Positions 28,686 through 37,008 of a DNA stretch of 64,000 bases are shown here, piece by piece (position 1 is the stretch's first letter; the number at the start of each line of letters is the position of its first letter). The stretch covers positions 1 to 64,000 of the forward strand of contig NZ_JAAGNI010000136.1 in the NCBI RefSeq assembly GCF_010550605.1, written 5' to 3'. Below the pieces are notes generated by a model. That model was not told the DNA's origin and did not search any database. It saw only the letters and a list, made by a program, of their open reading frames with translations. Both the position numbers and the translations under genes were made by a program. Source of the stretch: Streptomyces sp. SID9727 (GTDB lineage Bacteria > Actinomycetota > Actinomycetes > Streptomycetales > Streptomycetaceae).

Positions 28686-29461
28686 TTGGATGCCTCCGCG
28701 CTGCGGGACTTGCGGCGGGTCACGGCGTTGTCCGTGGCGCCCGTGATCGCGGCGATGATTTCCTCGTGGCTGGTCGTCGCCACGGGGAAGACGCCGTTGT
28801 TGTGGCCGAGTCGCAGCACGGCGACCTTGTCGGCCACGGCCTTCACATCGGCCATGTTGTGGCTGATGAGGATGACGCCGAGGTTCTGCTCGCGCAGCCG
28901 CTCCACCAGGTCGAGGACCTGGGCGGTCTGCTCGACGCCGAGGGCCGCGGTGGGCTCGTCCAGGATCACGATCTTGGGGTTGCCGACCAGGGCGCGGGCG
29001 ATGGCCACGACCTGGCGCTGGCCACCGGAGAGCGCGGCGACCGGGATGCGGACGCTGGGGATGCGGATGGAGAGGGTGGACAGCAGGTCCTGGGCCCGCT
29101 TCTCCATGGCGACCTCGTCGAGGACGCCGCCCTTCTTGATCTCGCGTCCGAGGAACAGGTTGGCGACGACGTCCAGGTTGTCGCAGAGCGCGAGGTCCTG
29201 GTAGACGGTGGCGACGCCGAGGTTCTGGGCGTCGTGCGGACGGCTGATGTCGACCTTCGCGCCCTCCCACTCGATGACGCCCTCATCGATGGGGTGCACG
29301 CCGGCGATCGTCTTGACCAGCGTGGACTTTCCGGCACCGTTGTCGCCGACGAGGGCGACCACTTCTCCCGCGTGGACTTCGAGATCGACACCGGAGAGGA
29401 CCTGGACCGCTCCGAATCGCTTGAAGACTCCACGCAACGCCAGCACGGGCGTCTTTGACAC
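28682..29461 (-). CDS. xylG: Xylose-type ABC transporter ATP-binding protein
   Basis: 259 residues with one ABC domain, unlike the double-domain enterobacterial XylG/RbsA. Walker A is GDNGAGKSTLVK, the signature is LSGGQRQ, and Walker B is IVILDEPTAALG followed by the switch His in ILISHNM. I choose GTG 29461 because GAAGGAG lies 9 nt before it; the ATG at 29470 directly abuts that site. The 240-bp gap to xylF holds direct repeats and a large palindrome. Confidence 0.9.
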   Translation of the reverse strand: MSKTPVLALRGVFKRFGAVQVLSGVDLEVHAGEVVALVGDNGAGKSTLVKTIAGVHPIDEGVIEWEGAKVDISRPHDAQNLGVATVYQDLALCDNLDVVANLFLGREIKKGGVLDEVAMEKRAQDLLSTLSIRIPSVRIPVAALSGGQRQVVAIARALVGNPKIVILDEPTAALGVEQTAQVLDLVERLREQNLGVILISHNMADVKAVADKVAVLRLGHNNGVFPVATTSHEEIIAAITGATDNAVTRRKSRSAEASK

Positions 29462-29477
29462 GTGAACCATCTCCTTC

Positions 29478-29515
29478 GCCGCCTGACCGGCGGGGATGTG
29501 CCGCCTGACCGGCGG
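29478..29515. repeat. 16-bp direct repeat pair in the xylF-xylG leader
   Basis: GCCGCCTGACCGGCGG occurs at 29478-29493 and again exactly at 29500-29515, a 22-bp period (about two helical turns). Each copy is itself partly palindromic (CCGCC/GGCGG), so each can fold. The pair ends 9 bp before the xylG ribosome site, where it could act on translation or be a short duplication. Confidence 0.65.
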
Positions 29516-29664
29516 AGACGCCGCGCCGCGAGGGCAGCGTCGACATACGGGAAGCACTGGGGGGTGAGTGTCCGGCACCCGGCCGGAAGCGGGGTGTGAG
29601 CCGGCCGGGGCCGGACAGTCAGGGGGGCGGGCGGAATCCGCCGTGCGGGGCGGACCGGACCCGT

Positions 29665-29694
29665 ACGCGCCAGGGCCGGCCGGCCCTGGCGCGT
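29665..29694. terminator. 30-nt perfect palindrome directly after xylF
   Basis: The 15-bp stem ACGCGCCAGGGCCGG with its exact complement starts 7 bp after the xylF stop, inside the operon. Hairpins in this place are common behind genes for ABC binding proteins. They trap or stabilise the upstream message, so the binding protein is made in excess of the membrane parts. Confidence 0.7.
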
Positions 29695-29701
29695 GGAGGG
29701 A

Positions 29702-30769
29702 CTACTTGATGCCCAGCGCGGTGCACTTGGCGGCGATGTCCTTGACGCAGACGTCGGCGACCTTGTAGATGCCGTCCTTGATCACGGTGGACTGGATGTT
29801 GTCCTTGTTCACCACGGTCGGCTCGAGCAGCGTGGACGGAACGCCGTCCGTCTCGCCCTGGGCGCCGATGTCCTTGCCCTGGAGCAGGTTGACGGCGAAC
29901 TTGGCGGCCTCGGGGGCCAGCTGCTTCGGCGACTTGTAGATCGTGAAGGTCTGCGTACCGGCGATGATCCGCTGGATGCCGGGGAGCTCGGCGTCCTGGC
30001 CGCCCACCGGGATGTCCTTGATGCCGGCGTTGGTCAGGGAGGTGATGATGCCGCCCGCCATGCCGTCGTTGGCGGAGTAGACGGCGTCGATCTTGCCCTT
30101 GCCGACCGAGGAGATGGCGGCGGTCATCTTCTCGCCGGCGATCTTCGGGTCCCACTCGCCGGACGCCTCGTAGGCGATCTTGATCTTGCCGTCGAGGGAC
30201 GCGTGGGCGCCCTTCTTGAACAGACCGGCGTTCGGGTCCTTCTCGTCGCCGTTGATCATGACGAGGTTGGCCTTGGCGGCCTTGGAGCCGAGGGCGTCGA
30301 GGACGGCCTGGCCCTGGAGCCGGCCGATCTTCTCGTTGTCGTGGCTGACGTAGGCGTCGGCACCGGCGATGGCGCGGTCGTACGCGACGACCTTGACGCC
30401 CTTCTTGTGGGCGCCGGCGACCCACGCGGCGGACTTCTCGGCGTCGACCGAGGAGATCGCGATGACCTTGATGCCGTCGGCGATCTGCTGCTCGAACTGC
30501 TGCTTCTGCTGGCCGACGTCCCCGCCCGCGTTGTTGTAGACGACCTCGCAGTCGGCGCAGTCCTTCTTGACCGCGTCGATGAACAGCGGCTTGTCCAGCG
30601 TCTCGTAGCGGGCGGTCTTGTTCTCCGGGAGCAGCAGACCGATCTTGGTCTTGCTGCCCGAGTCCGCCGAGTCCTTCTTGTCGTCGCCGGCCTTGCCGCA
30701 GGCGGCGAGGGAGACGGCCATCGAAACGGCGGCCGTGCCTATGACGATGCGTCGCGTCATTGCGTTCAT
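29702..30769 (-). CDS. xylF: Xylose-type substrate-binding lipoprotein
   Basis: 355 residues. The signal peptide MTRRIVIGTAAVSMAVSLAAC ends in a lipobox Cys, giving a membrane-anchored binding protein. The body is a type-I periplasmic-binding fold (KIGLLLPENKTARYETLDKP, IKVIAISSVDAEKSAAWVAG, GVKVVAYDRAIAGADAYVSHDN). The YDR..D..VSHDN stretch is the sugar-binding signature of the xylose/ribose group. Start ATG 30769 with GGGAGG about 10 nt upstream; the ATG three codons later is also possible. First gene of xylFGH. Confidence 0.9.
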   Translation of the reverse strand: MNAMTRRIVIGTAAVSMAVSLAACGKAGDDKKDSADSGSKTKIGLLLPENKTARYETLDKPLFIDAVKKDCADCEVVYNNAGGDVGQQKQQFEQQIADGIKVIAISSVDAEKSAAWVAGAHKKGVKVVAYDRAIAGADAYVSHDNEKIGRLQGQAVLDALGSKAAKANLVMINGDEKDPNAGLFKKGAHASLDGKIKIAYEASGEWDPKIAGEKMTAAISSVGKGKIDAVYSANDGMAGGIITSLTNAGIKDIPVGGQDAELPGIQRIIAGTQTFTIYKSPKQLAPEAAKFAVNLLQGKDIGAQGETDGVPSTLLEPTVVNKDNIQSTVIKDGIYKVADVCVKDIAAKCTALGIK

Positions 30770-30846
30770 TGGGGGTTTGCCTCCCTGACGAGGCCGCAAC
30801 GTCGCGGCCGAGGTGGCTGGAAGTCAACTCGGCCGCGAGGGCGGCG

Positions 30847-30866
30847 TCAAGGAGTAAATCCTTAAC
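30847..30866. promoter_or_regulatory. Candidate ROK operator upstream of xylF
   Basis: An inverted repeat AAGGA-gtaaa-TCCTT (30849-30863, extended by TC/AA) lies 80 bp before xylF and about 27 bp after the end of the ROK gene. The AT-rich centre and short arms are typical for ROK-family sites. Assignment to the neighbouring regulator is inferred from position only. Confidence 0.45.
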
Positions 30867-30892
30867 GAGATGACAACGGTGCCATTCGTTAT

Positions 30893-32104
30893 CTAAGTGA
30901 AGGCAGGAGTGGCCGCAGGGAGGGTGCTCTCCAAAAGGGTTGAATCCCCCATCTCGCTCAGGACGAGCGCCAGCGCGCCCAGCACCTCCGCACGGCCGCC
31001 CAGGGCCCCCGGAAGCACGGACAGCTGCCGGGCCGCACTGGGAATGGCGTAACGCGACACGGAGTCCCTGATGGGTCCCAGAACCAGCTCCCCGGCCTCC
31101 GCCAGCGAGCCGCCCAGCACCACGCGGCTCGGGTTCAGCAGATTGCAGAGGTTGGCGACCCCGCTGCCGATGTGGCGCCCGACGTCACCGATCACCCGCC
31201 GGCACCCGGGATCGCCCTCGCGGGCCAGCTGGACCACCCGCTCCATGGTGAGATCCGGGCCGTGGCTGGGCTGGAGCAGGGGCAGGACGTAGCGCGCGGC
31301 CGTGAAGGTCTCCAGGCAGCCGCGGTTGCCGCAGCGGCAGACCGGGCCCGATTCGTCGAGGGTGATGTGGCCGATCTCGCCGGCCGTGCCGCCGGGGCCC
31401 CGGTAGATGTGGCCGTCGATGACCAGACCGGCGCCGACACCGCTGGCGACCTTGATGTACGCGAGGTCCCTGACCCCCCGGCCGCTCCCCCACACCAGCT
31501 CGCCGAGCGCGCCGAGGTTGGCGTCGTTGTCCACGTACACCGGCACGCCGAGGCGCGAGGACAGCTCCTCGCTGGGGTTGATGCCCGTCCAGCCCGGCAG
31601 GATCGACGTGGAGCCCAGGGTGCCGGACTCCACGTCGATCGGGCCGGGAACACCGAGTCCCACCCCGATGACCTTGCCGGGGCTGATCCCGGTGGTCTCG
31701 ATCAGCCGGTTGACCAGCTGCTCCGCCCGTCCGAAGCCCTCGGCGGACGAGGCGTCGACGTCCAGCGGCTCGGACTCCTCGGCGAGCACCTGGTGGGCCA
31801 GGTTGCCGACGGCCACGCGCAGGTGGGTGTGGCCGAAGTCGACGCCGATCACGATGCCCGCGTCCCCGCTGAGCGAGACGCTGCGGGCCCGGCGGCCGCC
31901 CGCCGAGGTGGGGGTCACCTCGACCGTGCCGCTGTCCTTCAGTTCACGAACGATATTGGAGACGGTGGCCGCGGAGAGGCCCGTGCTCCTGGCGATCTCC
32001 GCCTGGGTGAGCGATCCAGCCATGCGTACGGCGCGCACGACCCGCTCAAGGTTGGCGCGATGCAGAGACGTCTGCGACCCCGGAGTCTCCATCGACTCAC
32101 TCAC
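30893..32104 (-). CDS. rok7B7: ROK-family transcriptional regulator (Rok7B7-like)
   Basis: 403 residues. An N-terminal winged helix (about 15-75: LTQAEIARSTGLSAATVSNIVREL) is followed by a ROK sugar-kinase-like domain. It has VIGVDFGHTHLRVAV, the EIGHI loop and a zinc site CRCGNRGCLE. In S. coelicolor the orthologue SCO6008 (Rok7B7) sits beside xylFGH, controls it, and affects antibiotic production and carbon control. Start GTG 32104 with a very close AGGA; the ATG four codons later is a fair alternative. Transcribed in the same direction as xylFGH. Confidence 0.9.
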   Translation of the reverse strand: MSESMETPGSQTSLHRANLERVVRAVRMAGSLTQAEIARSTGLSAATVSNIVRELKDSGTVEVTPTSAGGRRARSVSLSGDAGIVIGVDFGHTHLRVAVGNLAHQVLAEESEPLDVDASSAEGFGRAEQLVNRLIETTGISPGKVIGVGLGVPGPIDVESGTLGSTSILPGWTGINPSEELSSRLGVPVYVDNDANLGALGELVWGSGRGVRDLAYIKVASGVGAGLVIDGHIYRGPGGTAGEIGHITLDESGPVCRCGNRGCLETFTAARYVLPLLQPSHGPDLTMERVVQLAREGDPGCRRVIGDVGRHIGSGVANLCNLLNPSRVVLGGSLAEAGELVLGPIRDSVSRYAIPSAARQLSVLPGALGGRAEVLGALALVLSEMGDSTLLESTLPAATPAFT

Positions 32105-32289
32105 TCCTGCCTTTGCCGGACGGCACGACGGCCGCCCCCGCGCGGGATCGCAGCCATGAGACCCCGCCCTATCTCCAACATGTGAACTCTAAGATGAGCC
32201 TTTGGGGTTCCGATCCGTCAAGACCTTGAGCAGGGGAAGGCGCGATTGAGCGGCGCCGCCTCCGACCACAGTTGAGGCAGAAGCGCAGG

Positions 32290-32703
32290 TCAGACGAGCG
32301 CGGCGGGTGCGAAAGCCGCTATGGACGGATGGACGCCGGTGAATGTCGCGTGCGGTGAGGCGTGCACGGGCGCCTCCACCGGGTCCACGGCCTCGCCGCA
32401 GCCGTCCCAGCGGCCGCCCCGGCGTCGCCGCCCGCCGTACGGACCGGTCCGTCCCCCCTGCTCGGTGAGCAGTTGTCGTACCGCCGAGCGAGGGCTCCCT
32501 TCGCTGGTCAGCACGGATCCGGCGAACACGCCCGGGTTCTCGGACCGGTGTACGCGTGCTGCCGCGGCGACGAGGTGGCGCGCTCCTTTCCGTACGATCT
32601 CCGGCGCCTCGGGGTCGCCCGCCCCGGCCGCCCTGCTCACGGCCGGAGCCCGGCGGGTCAGCGGCTGCGGGGCGATCCGGGCGTGCTCCGCCGGAGCGAT
32701 CAC
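32290..32703 (-). CDS. Doubtful hypothetical ORF
   Basis: 137 codons from a GTG without a recognisable ribosome site. Third positions are G/C-rich, as in real genes, but the antisense frame shares this property. The translation is Arg/Ala/Pro-rich with no motif, signal peptide or membrane segment that I recognise. It could be a gene remnant between the ROK gene and ngcG or chance. Listed only because the gap is otherwise empty. Confidence 0.2.
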   Translation of the reverse strand: MIAPAEHARIAPQPLTRRAPAVSRAAGAGDPEAPEIVRKGARHLVAAAARVHRSENPGVFAGSVLTSEGSPRSAVRQLLTEQGGRTGPYGGRRRRGGRWDGCGEAVDPVEAPVHASPHATFTGVHPSIAAFAPAALV

Positions 32704-32839
32704 CTGATCGTTCAGGTCACGAAGAGGTTGCGCGCCCTTGCCGGCCCTCTCGGCCAGGAGGCGAGGGCTGCGTACCCACCCCCGTGAACTCGACGCCCGG
32801 TACGCGGAACAGGTCCGCCGCGGTGCCTGGTCCGCACGG

Positions 32840-32877
32840 CGAAGTGCCCCGGCGGAGTGATCCGCCGGGGCACTTCG
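32840..32877. terminator. Terminator of the ngc operon
   Basis: A 17-bp perfect stem (32840-32856 with 32861-32877), GTGA loop, 18 bp beyond the ngcG stop. Confidence 0.8.
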
Positions 32878-32895
32878 GGTGTCGGACAGCAGGTG

Positions 32896-33768
32896 TCAGC
32901 GGAAGGTGCCCTGCGAAACCGAACCGGCGATCCGGCGCTGGAAGACGACGTACACGGCCAGTACGGGCACCACCGTGATCACGATCGCCGCGAACAGCGC
33001 ACCGTAGTCGACGTCGTAGACCTGCGAGGACGCGTAGGCGGCCATTCCCTGAGTCAGGACCCACTTGCTCTGGTCGGTGTTGAGCGCCACCGGCAGCAGG
33101 AACTGGTTCCACAATCCCAGGAAGTTGAAGATCGCCACCGCGGCCATGCCCGGACTGGCCATCGGCAGCATGACCTGGAAGAACGCCCGCCAGTCGCCGG
33201 CACCGTCGATCAACGCGGCCTCGTAGACGTCATGCGGCAGTGACCGGAAGAACGAATAGAGGAAGAACATCGTGAACGGCAGCGCGAATGCGACGTAGGT
33301 GAGGATCAGTCCCAGCCGCGTGTTCAGCAGCCCCAGGTTCTGCAGCTGGAAGAACAGCGGCACGATCGCCAGGAATACCGGGAAGGTCAACCCCGCCAGC
33401 ATCACGTAGTAGATCAGCCGGCGCCCGGGGAACGTGAACCGCGCCAGGATATAGGCGCACATCGAGCCCAACAGCATCACCAGGAACAGCGCGGAGACAA
33501 CGATGACCACCGAGTTCAGAAAGTACTTCCCGATGTTCGCGTCGCTCCACGCGTGCGCGTAGTTCTCGAGCCTCCAGTGATCCGGCAGCGTGAACGGCGA
33601 CGAAAGAATCTCGCCGGTCGACTTGAACGACGACACCAGCACCCACAGCATGGGCACGATCACGATCACGGACCACAGGATCAGCAGGAAGTGCGAGAGT
33701 GCCGCGAATCTGCGGTCGCTGCCCGCGGCGCCTCTCATCAGCTTCCGGTCGGCGGTTACGGCGCTCAC
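32896..33768 (-). CDS. ngcG: GlcNAc/diacetylchitobiose-type ABC permease (second subunit)
   Basis: 290 residues, about six membrane segments (FLLILWSVIVIVPMLWVLVS is the first). The EAA loop that docks the ATPase is EAALIDGAGDWRAFFQVMLP. GTG start overlapping the ngcF stop (GTGA), with GGAGGT 5 nt upstream. CUT1 MalG-type permease. Named by synteny with SCO6005-6007 and by the binding protein in the same operon. Confidence 0.88.
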   Translation of the reverse strand: MSAVTADRKLMRGAAGSDRRFAALSHFLLILWSVIVIVPMLWVLVSSFKSTGEILSSPFTLPDHWRLENYAHAWSDANIGKYFLNSVVIVVSALFLVMLLGSMCAYILARFTFPGRRLIYYVMLAGLTFPVFLAIVPLFFQLQNLGLLNTRLGLILTYVAFALPFTMFFLYSFFRSLPHDVYEAALIDGAGDWRAFFQVMLPMASPGMAAVAIFNFLGLWNQFLLPVALNTDQSKWVLTQGMAAYASSQVYDVDYGALFAAIVITVVPVLAVYVVFQRRIAGSVSQGTFR

Positions 33769-34820
33769 TGAGCACCTCCCTTGAGTCCCGCACGCCGAGC
33801 CTTGGACCCACGCGCTTTCTTCTTGTCCTCGCCACCGCCGGTCAGGCGGTTGACGGTGAACACCAGCAACGCGAACACCAGGGTGACAACGGCGAGGACG
33901 ACCCCCATCGCGGTGGCATATCCGAACTGCCCGTGGCGGAAGGCGACGTTGAACAGCCGCTGGCTGATCGTCAGGGTCGAGTTGTTGGGTCCGCCGTTCG
34001 GCAACAGCGCCTGTACGTAGACGAACGCGTCCAACGCGGCGATACCCAGGTAGATGTACGCCGTCTGCACAGTGTCCCGGATCGCCGGCAGAGTGATCGA
34101 GACCGTCGTGCGGAGCCGGCCGGCTCCGTCGATCTTGGCCGCCTCGTACATCTCGCCGGGGACTCCCTTGATCGCGGCGATGAAGAGCACGGCGTAGAAC
34201 CCGACGAGTCCCCAGACGAAGACGAACATCAGGGCCGGCATCGCCGTCGACTCCTCGCCCAGCCAGGCGAACTCCTTGAATCCGCTCAGCCCGAGCTTGG
34301 TGAGCATGCCGTTGAGCAGACCGGCGTTCGGGTCGAACATCTGCGCCCAGATCAGGCCGACGATGATCGCCGGCACGACGTAGGGGAAGAACGAGATGAC
34401 CCGGTAGAACGACGCTCCCCGGATTCCCCGGACAGGACCCTTGCTGGGACCCCCCAGGGTGATGGCCACCGCGACCCCGAGGGCGAGCGTCAGCGTCACC
34501 AGCGGTACGAAGGCCGCCAGCAACGCGACATTGCGCAACGCCTTCATGAAGACGTCGTCCTGGAACATCTTGGTGAAGTTGTCCAGCCCGATGAAGTTGT
34601 AGTCCGGACTGAAGCCGCGCCAGTCGGTCATGGCCCAGAAGATCGCCTGAACGAACGGGATCAGGACGAACGTCACGAAGACGGCCAACGGGACACCGAG
34701 GAACGCGAGGAAGAAGGTCACCCGGTCGAAGGTCAGCTTGCGGCGTCGGGGACGCCCGCCGCGAGCGGCCGGTGTCGACCGGCCGCTCACGGTCTCGGTT
34801 TTGGTGATCATGTCACTCAT
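33765..34820 (-). CDS. ngcF: GlcNAc/diacetylchitobiose-type ABC permease (first subunit)
   Basis: 351 residues. A basic N-terminus (GGRPRRRKLTFDR) is followed by the first membrane segment (FFLAFLGVPLAVFVTFVLIPFV) and five more. The EAA loop is EAAKIDGAGRLRTTVSITLP. MalF-type CUT1 permease. It starts 7 bp after the ngcE stop. The operon has no ATPase gene; in streptomycetes such importers use the shared ATPase MsiK. Confidence 0.88.
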   Translation of the reverse strand: MSDMITKTETVSGRSTPAARGGRPRRRKLTFDRVTFFLAFLGVPLAVFVTFVLIPFVQAIFWAMTDWRGFSPDYNFIGLDNFTKMFQDDVFMKALRNVALLAAFVPLVTLTLALGVAVAITLGGPSKGPVRGIRGASFYRVISFFPYVVPAIIVGLIWAQMFDPNAGLLNGMLTKLGLSGFKEFAWLGEESTAMPALMFVFVWGLVGFYAVLFIAAIKGVPGEMYEAAKIDGAGRLRTTVSITLPAIRDTVQTAYIYLGIAALDAFVYVQALLPNGGPNNSTLTISQRLFNVAFRHGQFGYATAMGVVLAVVTLVFALLVFTVNRLTGGGEDKKKARGSKARRAGLKGGAQ

Positions 34821-34827
34821 GGTGATG

Positions 34828-36234
34828 CTAGCTGACCTCGAACTTCTCGATGGAGTCGTCGTTCCGGATCTTGTCGGAGATCTTCTGCAGCGCCTTGGTC
34901 AGGCCCGCGGCGTCGAGGTCACCGGCGAGGAACGAGTTCCACGGCACCAGCATGTCGGTGTTGATCCCGTAGGCGTTGACGAACTTGTAGTCGAAGATGT
35001 TCTCGCCCGCGTCGGCGAGCATCTTCGACTGCGAGACCAGCGCCGTGGATCCGTAGCCGTCGGCGGGCACGGTGTCCTTGACGATGGTCGGGGCCAGCTT
35101 CGTCTTGGCGAAGTTGGCGGCGCCCTCCTTGGACAGCAACGCCCGCAGGACCTCCTTGCCGCCGGCCACGTTCTTGGCCTTCTTGGGAACGATGAACGGC
35201 TCGCCCGCGGCGGCACGAACCGCCTCGTAGGGCATCTTCGGACTGGCGCTGAGCACCATCTCCGGGAAACCGGTCATCTGGAAGTCGGCCTTGGTGGCCT
35301 GCTTCATCTCGTTCTCGATCCAGCCGCCGGTCGGGTAGAGCAGAGCCTTCTGGTCGTTGCTCCAGGACGCCTGCGCCTTCTGGAACTGGGTGCCGGAACC
35401 GCCGGGGACGAACATGCCCTCCTTGACCATCTTCTCCATGATCTTGAGGATGTCCTGGATGGGCTTCTGCGACCAGGAGTCCGCCTCCAGCTTCTCCAGG
35501 GAGATCCGGACCTCGTCGCCGCCCTCCTTGATCGCGGAGTCGATGAGCAGCGTCTGGTAGTACGTCGCGGCTTCCTTGCCGTGGACGAAGAGGTACTTGC
35601 CCTTCGCCTTGGCCTTCTTGCCGAGCTCGTACGCCTCGTCCCAGGTCTTCGGCGCGGTCCAGCCGTTCGCGTCGAACAGCGACTTCGAGTACCAGACGCC
35701 GTACACCGTCATCACGTAGTTGAGCCCGACGAACTTGCCGTTGAACGTACCGGGTTCCTTGACGCCGGCGTAGACCGTGTCGGCGATCTTCTTGCCCTCG
35801 TAGTTATTGGCCTCGAAAACGTCGTCCAGCGTTTCGAGCTGGTCGAGAATGCTGAGGAAGCCGATCTGGTCCTCACCGGAGTTGTCGATGAGGTCCGGCG
35901 GGTTGCCGCCGACGAACCGGGGCTGGAGCTCCGGGGCGATGTCGACGACCGGCTTGACCTGGACGGTGACGCCGGCGACCTGGCTGCCCATGACCTTGTT
36001 GGCGTAACCGACGTAGTCAGTGCCGTAGCCGCCGTTGAAGATGCAGGCTTCGACCTTGGAGTTCTTGGCGACACCGAACGGGTTCTTGGCCGAGGTCTCG
36101 CCCTTCGTGCCGCCCTGGTCACTGCCTTCGGAGGAGGGAGAGCTGCACGCGGTGGCCATCGACGCCACTGCCGCTGCCGCGATCGCCCCTCTCAGGAACG
36201 TCCGCCTGTCAAGGGACCCGGTACGAGTCGTCAT
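34828..36234 (-). CDS. ngcE: GlcNAc/diacetylchitobiose-binding lipoprotein
   Basis: 468 residues from ATG 36234 with GAGG about 8 nt upstream. The leader has a twin-arginine motif (LDRRTFLRG) and a lipobox (ASMATAC), so it is probably Tat-exported and lipid-anchored. The mature part is a family-1 extracellular solute-binding protein resembling NgcE. It feeds GlcNAc, chitobiose or longer chitin fragments to NgcFG. I see no DasR-type site in the 200 bp upstream; promoter elements are not obvious. Confidence 0.88.
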   Translation of the reverse strand: MTTRTGSLDRRTFLRGAIAAAAVASMATACSSPSSEGSDQGGTKGETSAKNPFGVAKNSKVEACIFNGGYGTDYVGYANKVMGSQVAGVTVQVKPVVDIAPELQPRFVGGNPPDLIDNSGEDQIGFLSILDQLETLDDVFEANNYEGKKIADTVYAGVKEPGTFNGKFVGLNYVMTVYGVWYSKSLFDANGWTAPKTWDEAYELGKKAKAKGKYLFVHGKEAATYYQTLLIDSAIKEGGDEVRISLEKLEADSWSQKPIQDILKIMEKMVKEGMFVPGGSGTQFQKAQASWSNDQKALLYPTGGWIENEMKQATKADFQMTGFPEMVLSASPKMPYEAVRAAAGEPFIVPKKAKNVAGGKEVLRALLSKEGAANFAKTKLAPTIVKDTVPADGYGSTALVSQSKMLADAGENIFDYKFVNAYGINTDMLVPWNSFLAGDLDAAGLTKALQKISDKIRNDDSIEKFEVS

Positions 36235-36425
36235 CTCTGCATCCTCACTGATCGATTCGATCTTGCTGGGTTTCACTGCGTGTTCTGCCCTCAGGGCCAC
36301 GTCGGCGACACGCCTGCCGCACTTCTCCGTGAGCGCGACTTCTGGTGGGGTCACCGCGCGGGATATCGACGGAGAAGCACGCCCGGGGTGTTGCGCCGTC
36401 GTTTCGGAGCCGCTCAGCGGCGCCT

Positions 36426-36671
36426 ATGGTGATCAGCTGCGAGATGTACGGCGCGGTGAGCGACGCCCCTGATCAGACCGCGACGGTCTACGCCGAGAGT
36501 GGATCCCATGCTCAAGTCCTCGCCTTCTCCAGGACTCAGGCGGTGTATACCGGTCGCCCCGTCGTCATTCGCCTCGGCGAAGGGCCACGCCACCGCGGTC
36601 AGTTGCGCTTGGGTGGTACAGATTTCAGGCTAACCATTGCCGTGGGGGGCGCCGGGGAACCGGACAGTTGA
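36426..36671 (+). CDS. Possible small hypothetical protein
   Basis: 81 codons (MVISCEMYGAVSDAPD start) between ngcE and the GH92 gene. Residues YAESGSHAQVLAFSRTQAV and GQLRLGGTDFRLTIAV look protein-like, but only about 70% of third positions are G/C, well below neighbours. There is no ribosome site. It may be a decayed or recently acquired gene, or chance. The following 337 bp to the GH92 start are otherwise regulatory. Confidence 0.25.
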   Translation: MVISCEMYGAVSDAPDQTATVYAESGSHAQVLAFSRTQAVYTGRPVVIRLGEGPRHRGQLRLGGTDFRLTIAVGGAGEPDS

Positions 36672-36913
36672 CGCGCTTGCGGCGTCGCGTCGTCCTGCCC
36701 CGTGTCCCCCAGCCGCACAACCGGTGAACCAAGCTGTGCGGACGCCGACAGGTATAGTCCACTTGCCGCCAACTGAGCAAGATCGAAAGCAAGTTTGGAC
36801 GGCAGTCTTTCCCGAGTTGAGACCTCGCGGATACCTCGGCACTCCGCGCCCCCCTTCGGATGTAACGTTTTCCGCATTCCGGTCGATTCACCGAACCGCT
36901 CTGATCCAACTCC

Positions 36914-36943
36914 TTGACACCACCTGCCACTTCGCTCCCTACT
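36914..36943 (+). promoter_or_regulatory. Candidate promoter of the GH92 gene
   Basis: TTGACA at 36914-36919 is a perfect -35. An 18-bp spacer leads to CCTACT at 36938-36943, a weak -10; TACTTG two bases on is an alternative. The start codon follows about 65 bp later, and a palindromic operator sits between. Confidence 0.45.
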
Positions 36944-36961
36944 TGTTCCTGCGCACCTCAT

Positions 36962-36973
36962 GACAACGTTGTC
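36962..36973. promoter_or_regulatory. LacI/GalR-type operator before the GH92 gene
   Basis: GACAACGTTGTC is a perfect 12-bp palindrome centred on CG, the usual shape of LacI-family sites. It lies 35 bp before the mannosidase start and just downstream of the candidate promoter, a position suited to repression. No LacI-family gene is in the window. Confidence 0.6.
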
Positions 36974-37008
36974 CAAGCGCACTCTTCCCCCGGAAGGAAT
37001 GGCTCGGC

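Larger units (their letters stand above)
32105..32895. other. 791-bp region without a confident gene
   Basis: It must hold the promoter of the ROK gene. A short inverted repeat TCAAG-AC-CTTGA (32218-32229) lies about 115 bp before that gene and could be an autoregulatory site. ACCTGA-TCGT-TCAGGT is at 32702-32717. Long open frames exist on both strands (for example 32290-32703 minus and 32321-32707 plus). They mirror each other's wobble positions and lack ribosome sites, so I do not accept the plus-strand one. Confidence 0.5.
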
